64,000 nt of DNA from Lepisosteus oculatus (GCF_040954835.1 NC_090716.1:14135275-14199274); one strand, 5' to 3'; counted from the first letter of the stretch, positions 48,720-61,035 are shown. Program-made: numbers and translations. The notes: generated by a model from the sequence alone, not told the origin.

Positions 48720-49200
48720 TGCTCACTAGTGCTTTAAAGTCATTAGGATCTCATCAAGCATTTGATAGAAGGATCTGATTAAATCAGTATCAACAACATG
48801 GCACCTTGTTCCAGATGCCACAGTGCTTTGTGTAAAGGATGTTCCTCATTCTCAATTCTTTTTTGAGAATGTTTCTGAAAAGGTCCCAGGAGCTTGCATC
48901 ATTGTTTATCCCACAGTATTTTATGGATAAGCTTTGATAGCGTTTTTCAGTATTTCAATACTTCTATCAAGTCTTTTGTTATCTCTTATTTATTTCTGTA
49001 TAATATTGTGTTTGCTCTAGAACCCTCTTAAAGTCAGCAAGAACCTTTTGGTAATGTGGTAACCAGAATTGTACATTATCTTCTAAATTCGATCTGACAA
49101 TTATATAACATACAGCTCTTTTATCATCATATTCCATAATTAAATTTGTTTTTCATTATTTATTCTTGCATCTTGTTGGCATTGTCTCAAGAACTAAAAA
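48720..49200. repeat. Diverged CR1/L2-like LINE fragment
   Basis: CACCTTGTTCCAGATGCCAC, GTGTAAAGGATGTTCCTCAT, GTAATGTGGTAACCAGAATT and GCATCTTGTTGGCATTGTCT follow the block order of the same LINE-like family as 22.9 and 45.5 kb. This is the longest of the three relics, but heavily diverged. Confidence 0.4.
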
Positions 49201-49367
49201 CAACCGAAGCAATAAATTTAGGCAAATTATCAGTTCAATTAGGAAGCTGTGTAGTCAGCAGGAAAATAAACTAGAGGACCTCCAGCAATAAAGATTAATA
49301 TATAAGCAGGGGAAAACTACACTTTAACCATGTTCACATCACATCTTTTGGGAGAAGTTGACCAGAG

Positions 49368-49625
49368 GGCAACATGGAGGCACAGTGCTTAGAAGTGCTA
49401 TCTTGCAGCGTTGGGGCCCTGGGTTTAATTCCTGGGGTGCTGTCTGTGTGGGGTTTCTCCCACAGTCCAAAGACATACTGGTAGGTTAAGTGAGTTATGG
49501 AAACATTAGCTCAGGTGCGAGTGTGTATTCATTTGTGTCTTGTGTATCCTGTTTCTTACTGAGATGGGCTCTGGCTTCCCCATGACACTAAATTGGATAA
49601 AGCGCTTTGAAAATGGATAAATAGA
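49368..49625 (+). repeat. tRNA-derived SINE, nearly full length
   Basis: The head GGCAACATGGAGGCACAGTG and GCTATCTTGCAGCGTTGGGG precede the B-box-like CCCTGGGTTTAATTCCTGGG. The body has TCTCCCACAGTCCAAAGACA and TACTGGTAGGTTAAGTGAG, and the tail is AATTGGATAAAGCGCTTTGA then AAATGGATAAATAGA. It is one of the best-preserved copies of the family in this window. Confidence 0.78.
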
Positions 49626-50550
49626 AGTCAACAACATAGACCTATACACTCAGGACCAGGGTCTCCCATAATGACTGTCTTCCCACCTTCAAAATCTCTG
49701 ACTCAGTGGGGCCAATTTTCTACAACACAGATGTACAGAGACTGTGAAAGAGCAATTACTTATTATGAAAAATAAAAGATGAACTACAGTATGGGTGGTT
49801 TGCAAATCTTACTGTTGAAAAATATTTTTCCTTGTCTTCAAAGCAGAAAGAGAATGCTTCACAGAACATCAATTTAAGTGCTTTTGTGTTAGATATAAAA
49901 GCAAAGGGCATTCAAAGGTGAAAGCTTTTGTTTTGTTCAGACATGACTACTGCAATATCCTGCTTGCTGGATTGTTACAGATCACTTTGTAGAAACACCA
50001 ACATGGTAAGAATTCATCAGCTAGAATTATGAACAGGTCTCATTCTGGTGAGAATGCTGCCCGTGTGCTGGGTTAGACTTCAGTTTTAATAGACTTCAAG
50101 ATGTTACTCTTGAGATTTAAGACAAAGATATCTGTCCCCTTATATTCCTGACCTCCTGATAAGTTATACCTGTAGCTGCACTCTCTTGTTCTCTAGTGTA
50201 TCTTTATGGACATCTTTTTTTGCGAGATTAGAAACTGAATTTGTTTCTCACCTTAAAACTCAGTTGTTCTGCCATTAAAATGGCCTTTCTATAGGTTTTA
50301 TGTAAGATATTGTTAACTGAATATTGTTTTATTTTGTCAGGTGTTTTGATGATATTTTTTCTGTTTTTACTGAGACAATTCTTATGGTAGAATAGATAGG
50401 TTAATAGTTTATTAATATGTTATTAATATTCAGTTTGACACTCATTAGTTTTTACTTCTGTTATAGTTACAATGGTGGGGAGTTCTTCATCATTTTGAGA
50501 AACATTACACCTCTCACAAGTTTTAGAGAGGGGGCCATATCAGTTTAAAC

Positions 50551-50640
50551 ACTTGAAGAAGGCTGCACAGCTGGAATCCTGTTTTTCTTTTCTTTCCTTC
50601 CAGTATGAAATGAGACTGCGATTCTTTCACAATTCTCCCA
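50551..50640 (+). repeat. Degenerate copy of the 120-bp GAAACG-type repeat
   Basis: ACACTTGAAGAAGGCTGCAC AGCTGGAATCCTG followed by a T/C-rich tract and CCAGTATGAAATGA parallels the copy at 15.8 kb. The GAAACG core is mutated to GGAATC. Confidence 0.5.
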
Positions 50641-52457
50641 TTAGTTCTTTAATACATTTCTGATACTCGATGCACAAAGCAGCCTTCTTTTAATAAACAC
50701 TCATGTAGTGAAGGAATATGTCTGCTTTTCAGATAATGTTCCGCTGTAATTTCTTTTTCATTTGATTGACTTCCCTGTGTATCCAGTCAGGCTCACAAGC
50801 CTCTATGTTTGCTCTATTAATGTATGACCCACTCTCTACTCTACACAGCAGGTTCATTTTATTGGCAAAGAAATTGCAGCACCTATGGTGAGGCTGGCTT
50901 TTGAAAAAGCAACAAAAAACCCTTCACTTTCTGAACAAAAATCTATCATTAGATATAAATCTAATTTGATTTGCTAAAAGCGTGTGATTGCTCCCAATGT
51001 GATTACACTTTGTAACCTGCAAAAGTAGTAGAGAGCAAAATATATTCAATAGTTTTTGTCTTTACCTGGAAAAATAAAATCACATAGTTAATTATTATAA
51101 TTCAGTCACAAATCAGAATGTTTTATGTTAGGGTAGTTGAGCAGTATATTGAAAATTATTAAATAGTCAAAATCATTCCTATCATTCTATTTTGCTTTGT
51201 GACCTGGAGTGCATTGTCTGATTTTAAGAAACATTTCTTTATTAAAAGAAGACGTTTGTTCCTTGAAATAAGCTATGGTATCATCTTTGACAATGTGTAG
51301 CTTATTCCAACCCTTTGTGTAAGGAAGTTCCTCTTGTAAAAAAAAAATATTTCTCCATGGAGATCTTTCAAACTCATTACTGACTTGTCCAGTTTTACTT
51401 AGCTGCTGGAATCTGACCAGGAAGGAGGTGGCGTCTACCTGGATGAGCAATTACTGTCTATAGTAGAAGAAACAAAGCCTTTTGTATCATCCTATCAACA
51501 AACTTCTCTTTAGAAAAATCCTTACTTTAAAAAACTCATTTTCTGAAACATTTCCAGGGCTACACACATTTGAAAAATCTTTAGACAGAAGAGCTTTATT
51601 CAGACACTCAGAGTTTTCTCAGTTCAAATAAATGTAGGAAAATTGAAAATATATCTCTTTTTTTATTGGCTTATTTTAAGAAAATAGAATCCTTACTTTT
51701 CCTTTCTTAACTTTTTATTGTTCTTCACCATTCCCATAACACAAGCAACAATACTTCTGACCCTACTCTATCTCTTCACACTTCCTATATAGAATGAGAT
51801 GTTATCCCCAACCTTGGTAACTGAGAATGTGAAGCTGATAAAATAAAGATTATAATATCTATTACACATTATAATTATCTATTACACATTCGAAGCTAGG
51901 TTGAAGAGATTGACAGCATAGCTTTAAATGTAATCTGTACTTGACATGGACTGGATATAGAGTAGAGGATATTCTCATTTTTCTAAGTCTGTATAATATG
52001 ATATTGTCGTAATATATTTGTCCCTTGTTCTTAAATCAATTCAAATCCAAAGAACCGTTTACTTGTATTGTCTTTTTAGAAACAAAAACCCCTACATATG
52101 AACACAAAGACAGCGGTTTAGATAGGCAAATGTTTGGTAAAAGTAAACACTATGATACTACTGAAATGAATCATTATATCTCAGCTGGAGAGTTTCTGGA
52201 ATGATAATGACATGCTATTAGCATTGACCCAAGAAATATTGATTGCAGTCTGATTTTAGGAGCAAAGAATGACAAAGCAGCAGACACAAAGCTAAACACA
52301 GGCTGACTCTGTGGCTTCAATGAGATATAGATGACGTTTTATGCTTGAACAATGGAACATTTAGTGCATTTAGCGTTTTACTGCATGAATGGCACCTAAT
52401 ACTGTATTTCAGTAAGCTAGTACTAGCTTCAAATTGCTTCAAAAGGGCTGGCTTTAC

Positions 52458-52503
<46 letters not shown>
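52458..52503 (+). repeat. (TAA)15 microsatellite
   Basis: This is an uninterrupted TAA/ATA array of about 15 units (46 bp). The perfection of the array suggests it is length-polymorphic. Confidence 0.95.
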
Positions 52504-52504
<1 letters not shown>

Positions 52505-52541
52505 GAATTTCATTATTCAGGTTGGGGGGATACATTTTTAG

Positions 52542-52916
52542 TCAGCTCCATGGATTGTTTTTTTGTTTATAGTCTGTCTCGTTCTCCTCTTGGCACGTAG
52601 CCCAGTGCAAAACTGTACCCTTATCCCAAGTGAGGTAGGTCAGAGTGAAAAAGCCCATTCAGAAATCCTGTGCAAAGTGAGGTTGGAGTATGCATGCAAG
52701 CAGTTGCTATCACAGAATAAATGGAACATAGCTCTTGCTAAGCTCATGCAAAAAATGTTTCACTTTGAAACGGATGATTTCAGAATAATGGTTAATAAAG
52801 AGCGATCTATAAAATCGGCTCCTCCTAAGCTCTGTAGGACAAACGGTACATTTAAAACTCTTTTTAACATGTTTGCATATTTGTTTAATGGATCAATAAG
52901 ACTTGACATGCCCTAG
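52542..52916 (+). other. Unassigned open segment with poly(A) signals after the stop
   Basis: An open frame of about 125 codons runs to TAG at 52914-52916 but has no ATG at its start. A possible splice acceptor (TTTTGTTTATAG) ends at 52572. After it the frame gives a hydrophobic VCLVLLLA stretch, four Cys spread over the rest and a Lys-rich middle. AATAAA occurs twice within about 30 bp after the stop (GAAATAAACAATTAATAAAA). It could be a terminal exon, a retrocopy fragment or chance. I recognise no family and found no partner exon upstream. Confidence 0.2.
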
Positions 52917-55796
52917 TACAAAATAGAAATAAACAATTAATAAAACTACAAGGAAAGATTTTCCTTCTTCATGGAATGTGTGATATCACTTGAGTTGCAG
53001 CCTTCAGCATGCCAGAACGCATCTCATCTGCAAAGTGCACAAAAAAAGGAAAGAGGAAAGAGGACCAGAAGCTCCGTACTGTTCCTCTTTCTGACAGTGG
53101 ACTTTGTACATCGCTCTCTGGGTAATATATAGGCTGAATCAGTGTGGGTAACTTTCTACAGTACTGTATGACAGTAAATGAAGGAAATGTGATCCTCCCC
53201 ACCCTTCTTTACTTCCTGCACCTCCTTTAGAAAAAGACACTGTGCTGACCTTTGTTTCTCTTTTCTTTCAACAGAAGCCCAGCATGAATGTTTTGAAACA
53301 CTTTAAAACATGCAGCTTGCACATGAAACTTTAGTACGACAAAAAATAGTTCAGATGTTAAATTCTCATATTTCTCCTTTTGGGTTTTGCATTCACCCAT
53401 TACTATGAGAAAGTACATAGTTAAATATAAATAAAGGATCACACTTTTTAATAACATTGAATAGTCATTGCATGCCTGTTTTATCCAAAAAGACTAAGAA
53501 AGTCTAGACTGAGCTATGCATGACAATTAATGCTTCAAGGTAACTTATGATAAGACTTTAGACTTGACATTTAATTGAAAGAACAGGGTACACAGTGTGA
53601 GAATCAAATCTTTATGCAAGTACCTTTGGGTAAAAACCCTACTTATGGAGACCAGACAGCACTCTAAGCTTCAGCCTAAAACCTAATCGAAGTCCAACTG
53701 TAAACCTACAACTTTTTTGCATGTGTTTTTTTTGTTTGGTTTTATTTGAAAAATTAAGAAAAAGTTTGTTAAAATGTGGTGATGGAAAGTCAATATAATA
53801 CAATGTAATGCGGACACCAGGCAGATTAAAATACCAAAATGAGCAAAAAGTATAACCATTCCTCTTGCACCATAACACTTAAAAGATTGTTAAGAGCATC
53901 AGCATTCTTCATGGGTGTCTATGTCAGGCCCTGCATGGCACACAACACCAAGTTACCAGAAGACGGTAGCTTCTGCTTTTGTTTCATTCAGCTCTTAGTG
54001 TACTGTTACAGACAATTCAAGGCTACTCTTAAACACTTCCCAAGGATTGCGAAAGCTTGACCTTTCCATGTTTATTCTTAAATCCTCTAGACTCTTATCG
54101 TACTGGTATTTGTAGGTATATCAGTCTTCTTTTAAAATGTTCACATTTTTAAAATTTTTTATTTTTCTAAACCAATAGGTGCCACAAAGGACTTTATTAA
54201 AACATTTGTGATTGTAAGATTACATCCTGTATCCTTTTTTCTTTCATTTTCAATTTCTACATTTTTCCAATAACACTGTATTATTCAGATAGTGTTCTGA
54301 CCATGTAGGAAAAAAATCGTTCATACTTCTTTCAGATTGTATAAGTTGTTAATTTTCAAAATTACATTAGGGAAATTCTGTCAGCTTTCAGTTAGCAAAC
54401 CATTTCTGTATTGCAATTCCCGAAAATGAAATGTCAGTTGCCTGCCCAGGGGCCAGAATGGAATGATGAAATTAGTTCTGCTTTGTTGCATACTACTTAA
54501 CTTGTGATTTAATTTTTAAACTAACAGGATTTTGTGCCATGTTATTTATTCAAAGGCAGACTGTGTTACAGGCATTTAATCTGTAGCAAATTACTATAAA
54601 TATTATCTATAAAAATATTTTTTTCTTAGAATCATTAATAAAGAGAATTATGCAAATGTAATTGCTGTTTTTTTGTGCTCATAATGACGGTCATGTGCTC
54701 TATGGCACACACAAGACCATAGTTTTCTAAGAACTTTGTGATCCCATTCCTTTGGATGCTGGAAAGGGCATCTAGGTTGTGCATGAAACTTGTATTTCAG
54801 TGGATCAGAGAACACATTGAAATCCCAGTCTTTCACTCTAAATGAAGTATCCCATTAATAAACTTGTGTATAAAAACCCATGGTGAATGCCTCCTCAGAT
54901 TGTAGTCGAGGAGCTCACTTGAATCAGTCTTCTTTCGTGCAGTACGAAGAGCATCAATATGTCACGACTGAAAATATGTAATTGTTTCTGATGCCAAGAA
55001 CCATATCTCAGAATGAGTAACATTCCTCCTTGCAATCTTTATCTCACTTTCATCCATAATATCCTCATTGTGCATAAATGTCGATATTTCCCAATGACTT
55101 TGCCAAAGTTCCTACTACTCTCCAGATGTTCCAGGATATTTAATTATCAGCAGAACACGAGAGGTATATTCTGCTTTCTGGTACTGTACATGTCTAGCCA
55201 TCAGAAGCAACCTTTAAAAAATCCAGCTCATCCACTTTAGCATCGTTTGTTATTAATACTAAATATTTTCAAGAGAATATTAGCCTGAGGAGTTATCTAC
55301 TGTTCCTTGTAGCTACAGACTGTTGATAGATCTAGATAAACAGAATTATAAATCTATAAAATGAAATATTAACAATAAATCAAACTACAGAAAGCAGGTG
55401 TCATTTGTTACTGAACTGGGTAGAGCAATTGTTTCCTCCTTTAATATCTGCTTATCTGTGTATAATCTGCGTGCCTTTCTATACAAAAATAAGACTCAGT
55501 GTTGAAAGGATACAGTCTCTCATACAGTATGTGCAATGATATTCTTTCAAAGGGAGCAGGAATGACTGTCACAATGTGGACCACCTGAGATAATTACATA
55601 TGTGTAGTCCTTAAACTCGGAGACTGTTCTATCAGCCCATTAAGCCCCCCAAACTCCCTTAATTCCTTTCATGTGTTTTATTTTGCTAAGAGAAAAAAAA
55701 AAGAAACCGCTTAAAAGGCAAACATTCCCCATGACTGCAAAGTTCAAAGGCAGTGCCTTGTAACTGAGGGATGATTATTTCATTTTTCTTTTACAG

Positions 55797-56150
55797 CACC
55801 TTCCAGTCCTTCTGTTACTAGGCGACGGCGGAAGGCTGGCTGGTGGAAGCAGAGGACAGAACACTGAAGCTCTGTCGCCGCAGCTGCATGTGGCCAAAAA
55901 GCTGTCTCTCCACCATCGAATATATACTTCCTTTCTTTGGAAGCAAAACAACGACCTGAAAGGAAGTACGCAGTGTTCCTGTTACAGATGCAGGAGACTC
56001 TGCTGAGAGCTTGCATGGCACTTGCACGTCAGCTAGCACAGGCTGAATGCAAAATGACTTGGGTGCAGGATGTACAGAGTCACCTGCAAGGCCAGCTAGC
56101 GAGAGCTGAATTTCGTTTTGTCTCTTGACGTACAGTGTTTCTCTGTGCAC
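55797..56150. other. CpG-containing block with open frames on both strands
   Basis: About 350 bp with roughly a dozen CpG dinucleotides (GGCGACGGCGGAAGG, TCTGTCGCCGCAGC) stand out in a CpG-poor intergenic region. The minus strand has a 164-codon open frame (55818-56312) and the plus strand a 63-codon frame (55937-56128). A plus-strand acceptor-like TTTTTCTTTTACAG ends at 55797. No protein family is recognised. A noncoding-RNA exon, a regulatory element or an unmethylated repeat are all possible. Confidence 0.3.
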
Positions 56151-56963
56151 TGCAATCACTCCACAGAAGAAGCACTTCTGGGTTAGCAGTTGAAGACTTA
56201 CCCTAGGAATGCCATTACAGTAGACTAGTGTGGAGATTATTGGTGGTATTTCTGCACTTACAATATATGATTTATGTTTTATTTTTACATTATATTCCAC
56301 TCTTTTTGACATTTATAGTATAGTATAGTAGTAACAAAAATACCTGTGATTTGCTAATTTATTTTAGCATTTCCAAATCACATAGAACCATTTTACCTGG
56401 CAACTCACTGTATCACGCTACTATAAATATTATAAATACTTAATGTTGTAATTGTAAGACACTTGAGGACAGTTCGCTCACGAAAATCAGGTGCATGGAG
56501 AGGAAATTTAATGTTACCATCATTTGCACACAACCGTATAGACTTAGCAGTGGGTAATAGAAGTTGCATTGTAATGAATGCAAATATTAAGTCTAAACTG
56601 GTTGATTAAGCTCATAGAAGAATCTTTCAAAAAAGCAAATAGAGAGAGACAATCATATCAAAAGAAAAAGAAAGATGTAAAACTGAAATGGTGTATGTAA
56701 AGCGTATCTAGCCAGACAGGTCAAAGAGAAACTATCTCCGAACTGTCAGCCTCTGCTACACCCACCTGTCACTCAGGGCTGGTTGCCATGGACACCAAAT
56801 GACAGGAGACCTGGATCACCTGGAGGCAGTTATCATCTCTCCCACGAGCAGGCTGCTTGGACTCTCCTCAGGGCTATGATATAGTTTGGACTTTGAAGCT
56901 CCCTGGTTGCAAGCTTGTTCCCTTTGTGTCGACTCCTGTGTATGGCCCAGATCACCTGACCTA

Positions 56964-57017
56964 GCCTAATGTTCTGCAGCACTACGTCTCGCCTAATGTT
57001 CTGCAGTACAACGTCTC
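56964..57017 (+). repeat. 27-bp tandem duplication
   Basis: GCCTAATGTTCTGCAGCACT with ACGTCTC is followed directly by a second copy with two substitutions (GCCTAATGTTCTGCAGTACA with ACGTCTC). Confidence 0.85.
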
Positions 57018-57504
57018 GCCTGTTTTGGATTTACCCTTTCAGACCTTTCCCCGGTGCTTTCACTAGTTTTCACCTCAGTGGCATGCCCGCAGCTCTGCGA
57101 CCGCCATGCAGCTGCCTGGCTGCTCGCCTGTGAATCTATGCTTTGCACCTTTGCATTGCTACACCACTATCCCATCTGTGGCTCTGTGCCCCTGTCCGTA
57201 CACAGCACCGCACTGCGGCCTCTGTCAACACATCAACCTCTCACCCAGCAAATGTTCATGTATATCTTATGACTCCCGATCCGAGCAGCGGGATTGTTTC
57301 ACAAATACTTACAATTTGCCTTAAGTCTGTGCCTTGTATTAAAATTGTTCCCCTCAACAGTTCACTGCTTCAGGTTGTTCTGGAAGGAGTCAATCAGAGA
57401 GCACATTATTTGACTTTAGCACCAAGGACTCTGTTAAACCAACATTTCATGACACAGGTTAGTTCCAAACCATTGACTTGTACTGGGCACGTCACATCCT
57501 CCTA

Positions 57505-57575
57505 CACGTAAAGTGTTTAGGAATACTTTGGGATTAAAAGCGCAGTATAAATGCAAGGAATTATCATTATGAATA
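57505..57575 (+). repeat. L2-like LINE 3' tail
   Basis: AATACTTTGGGATTAAAAGC then GCAGTATAAATGCAAGGAAT and TATCATTA resembles the AAAGCGCTATATAAATGTAAAGAATTATTATTA end of fish L2-type elements. The GC-richer 56.9-57.5 kb sequence just 5' of it may be the body of the same insertion, but I cannot show that. Confidence 0.45.
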
Positions 57576-57761
57576 CTACTTAAATCAAAAGGAGACACAT
57601 TCTATAAACATACAATTAGTGTCAGGAACCATATCACAAATGTGTCTGCAAATGCAACATGCCACCCTATTTGCCTACATGTTAAACCTATTCCACATTT
57701 CCTGTGATACACTTCAGTTTCATATAAAGTCCCATATAAATACATTGCTTTCTTGTACAGT

Positions 57762-58060
57762 AAAGCTGGGGCCCTGGGTTCAATTGCCAGGGTGCCATTG
57801 CTTGGATTTGTTATGTTCTCCCTGTGTTCACATGGATTTTCTCTAGGTGCTCCAGGTTTCTCTCACAGACCAAAAAAATACTGTTATGTTAACTGGCTTC
57901 TGGGAAAATTGGCCCTAGTATGTGTTTATATCTGTGTGTGCCCTGCAATTGACTACTGTCCTGTCCCGAGTGTATCCTGTCTTGTACCTGCTGCTTGTCA
58001 GGTGAGGCTCTGCGGCCCTATATTGGATACAGTAGACAGAAATGGATGGATGCAGTCACG
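57762..58060 (+). repeat. tRNA-derived SINE, 5'-truncated
   Basis: It starts inside the tRNA-like head at GCTGGGGCCCTGGGTTCAAT, then TTATGTTCTCCCTGTGTTCA, AGGTGCTCCAGGTTTCTCTC, TAACTGGCTTCTGGGAAAAT, CCCTGCAATTGACTACTGTC and the tail ATATTGGATACAGTAGACAG followed by AAATGGATGGATGC. Motif order is complete apart from the missing A-box part. Confidence 0.78.
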
Positions 58061-59684
58061 TAGTGGCTGGCCATAATTCCCATCTTTGCACGTTTGGCAA
58101 TTTTGCATAGGAGCAAATGGCATCGGGTACGTTCTAGGTTTGCAAGCAGCTGACAGTCACAGTTTTTATTTAATTAGGGCTCTAAGTAATTGAAGGATGA
58201 CACCAATTATGTAGTACAAGACAAATGGTATTTTTAAAAAATAAAACAAAGAATGCAGAAGGGAAATTAAGGGCCCATTTAGCCTTATTAAAGCCAAGAA
58301 TGAGGTTAATACTGTATCTCAGCAGGAAAAACGCAAGCAGGCCAAGGGAACACCAGAGGATGAGAAGAGCAAACCTGAACGTGCTGTTTTCTGCCACATG
58401 GCACTCACATACCCTGCTTGTTCAGTAAGATGGAGGATTTCAGCCTTGAATCAAGTTTCTTTTTTGTGATGGGCCTCAACCAGACAGCTGTTCTGTGATT
58501 TTACACCTGCATGGAGAGCTGTCTATCTGCAGGCATACATGTGTTTGCAGGTGGAAAGATTTCAAATTGGAATTTTAACAATTATTTTCATGCATTTCTT
58601 GGCTTCTGATTCTCATTAAGGTACGAGATGATGAGCCTACTGGCTGAGCCTATTAAAGTCTGGAGTATGAATTATATCTTTTGTTCAGGAACCCAAAGCC
58701 TATAAATACACATTTGAAGCGCCGTACAGTTTTTTTCATATTAGCCATGAAAAAAGGACAAAAAAGACTGGAAAGATTTATGGATTGGATAATGTGTTTT
58801 GAATAAAAAAAATATAAATGTTGTATTGTAATCATAATAACATTGTACGGAGCAAAGTCATATTCTTCATAAATAATTAACTGAATTCCAGAATTAAAAT
58901 AGAGGGCCACATTTATTCACAACTCTGAGTATTTCTTTAAATAAAATCCAACAAAAACAATAAAACAATATTGTGCTTTTTGGAAGTGCAACAGAAACCT
59001 CTGAAATTATACTTGAGTTCACCAAATGTTCTGAGTGTCCCTGAGGTAACACACAAAAGTAATCCAGTAGTAGCACATTTTATCATTTAGGACAAAGCAT
59101 TTGACCATTGTTAAGCTTTAACACTTCTTTGAAGACTGCAGGCAAACGATCATGTTTGATTCTTACTTCTGGCAGGTATAATATTGGAAAAAATACATAT
59201 TTTCACCTCGTGCAATTAATTTAAGGTTTCATGGTACTAGCACAACAAAAGCTATCTTTGAAGTGATGTAATGCAGCTGGAAAGAAGGAAAAACACACAT
59301 ATTTGCCATGTTCCGTCATGGATATTCATTTACTCATTTTAAATATTACAGACATAAGAAATTACAAACCAATGTGCGGACAGGAATCTTGCATTTATGA
59401 AAGTTCTAATGGTTCCTTATTTTGTCTGCGTGAGGTTTTCATGGACAGAATCCCCAGGTACAGGACACAGAGGTGCAACATCCTTAGGGCTCTCTAACAG
59501 GATTACAAAACGCAGTCAGAAAGAGTTACAGCTAATTATTTGAGGGACTATGAACAAAAAGTTGGCTTAAACAATATTCTGCTGCTGGGGAACAAAAGTG
59601 TCATCTTAGGTGTATGTGTATGCACCTGCTCATTTTACTATATTATTTAAAATTTACTACATACAGTATATGTTTGTTTTCATG

Positions 59685-59690
59685 TTTATT
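59685..59690 (-). promoter_or_regulatory. Candidate PDHX poly(A) signal
   Basis: This is the first AATAAA on the minus strand that I noticed beyond the PDHX stop codon; it would give a 3' UTR of about 0.9 kb. Support is positional only. Confidence 0.25.
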
Positions 59691-60566
59691 TTTATACCTC
59701 ATATGAAAATTTCCAAATGCTGCATTCCAGTGTAAAATGAAATTTTCAAGTCTTTATAATTATGTAAATGCTTCTACACTGAAGTGCGCAGCTGCTGAGC
59801 TACAGTGAAGATATGCATTGGTGAAGAAAGGTGCTTCTGAAAACCTGTAATAAGCCAGACACGATTATTAATAAATATGATAATAAATAAGGCTATTTTT
59901 CTGAACAGACTGTAAGCTTTGTATAGTGTGATGCCCAACCAAGCCTGTTCCCAGAATGGAAAGGCAAAAGACTTCCAGATCTGGTCTGTATTCCAACTAA
60001 AGTTCCAGTTGCTTAACTGTACCCATTATTGCCTTCAGGTCAAGAACATGATCTTTACCTAAAGACTGAAACATCTATAAAAGCCAGAAGTATTGAGGCT
60101 CTCAGGAACCTGGGTTAAAGACCATTGAAGAAATGGTCAAGATGCAACATCCCCTTGGGGAAGCTCAGTGGAGCTTAATTATTATTTTTTTAAGGGAAAG
60201 AAAAGGAAGACTTTCCTAATTTCAATGAATAACAGCAGCCCCCAATGAGTAAAAACCCCCCGGATCTGAGATCTCTATTCTTGATCCATACAGCTTAGAT
60301 ATAAAAGTTCAATGTGTTAGGAGAGGATTAAGAGATGGTAAATTCCTCCTCTATCTCTGTCACTCCTCTTTCACAAGGGGAATATTACTATGGAACTGCT
60401 GTGGAATCCAAACAGAGAATCGTGAACTGCATAAAACAAACTGGGGGGGGGACTAAATAAATTTGACTTCTCCAACTCAACAGAACTGCCCATCAAACCC
60501 CTGTTGCGCTGGGTTTTGCAAGACTGTCAGTGCCCCTTGCCCGCAGCATGGTATCGGAGTGCCAAT

Positions 60567-60831
60567 TCACACCAGTGCCAGGCGCTGCGGCCGCTCCAGG
60601 TTGGCACGGAACTTGTCCAGGAACTGGGAGGCCAGCTGGTCATCCACGAGCCGCCCGTCACTGGACAGGGTGACGGTCAAGAGCTGCCGCTGCTGGACTG
60701 TAGCCCCACCCTCTGGATCCAGGCAGGGGAAGAGCTCGGCCTGTGAGCGCCCCACTGCCAGAATGCAGGCCTGAGGAGGATTAATCACTGCGCTGAAGCC
60801 ACTGATGCCAAACATACCAAGGTTGGAGATG
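60567..60831 (-). CDS. PDHX: PDHX terminal exon (E3-binding protein, C-terminal part)
   Basis: This 265-bp exon enters in phase 2 after CATGTAG and ends at TGA (60567-60569). It encodes [20 protein letters not shown], then [34 protein letters not shown] and [14 protein letters not shown]. This is the C-terminus of the acyltransferase-like inner domain of the pyruvate dehydrogenase complex, a mitochondrial matrix enzyme. SSDGRLVDD replaces the catalytic DHR-x-x-DG of E2 (DLAT), which identifies E3BP: it anchors dihydrolipoamide dehydrogenase and has no transacetylase activity of its own. The QQRQL segment also fits PDHX rather than DLAT. Earlier exons are outside the window. It lies upstream of CD44 on the same strand, as in human. 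Confidence 0.9.
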
Positions 60832-60911
60832 CTACATGATGGAGAAAACAAGGAAGCAGGAAGCAGACAGGTTACAATAAATTAAAGTTCAAACAGTTCA
60901 AGTAAGCAGCT

Positions 60912-61035
60912 GTGTCAGCATGTGTAGGCTGCAAAGGAACAAGTTAAAGGTTTATTCCTGCTGAAAAGAGAAGAAAAGAAACACGATGTTTCCACAGCCG
61001 AAACGCTGTGTTTCCTTCCTTCTCTTTTCAGCAAA
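60912..61035. repeat. Fold-back repeat, second example
   Basis: Arms 60960-60992 and 61000-61032 are near-perfect reverse complements (33 bp, GCTGAAAAGAGAAGAAAAGA against its complement) around a 7-nt loop CACAGCC. Left of the arms is a reversed copy of the 3' part of the 120-bp repeat (GTCAGCATGTGTAGGCTGCA). The arrangement is the same as at 24.0 kb but with a shorter loop. Confidence 0.78.

Larger units (their letters stand above)
42120..60566. other. Intergenic DNA between PDHX and CD44
   Basis: About 18.4 kb without a supported protein gene; its right end may include the PDHX 3' UTR. It contains LINE-like fragments at 45.5 and 48.8 kb, SINEs at 49.4 and 57.8 kb, a weak copy of the 120-bp repeat at 50.6 kb, a long TAA microsatellite at 52.46 kb, an unassigned 125-codon open segment at 52.5-52.9 kb, a CpG-containing block at 55.8-56.15 kb, a 27-bp tandem duplication at 56.96 kb and an L2-like tail at 57.5 kb. 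The rest is AT-rich with nothing recognised. CD44 enhancers are likely here by position, but I cannot point to one. Confidence 0.6.

Noticed and set aside
58182..58397. 71-codon hydrophobic minus-strand frame
   Set aside because: Starts at GTG, no splice or poly(A) context, and sits just beside a SINE; chance frame is more likely.
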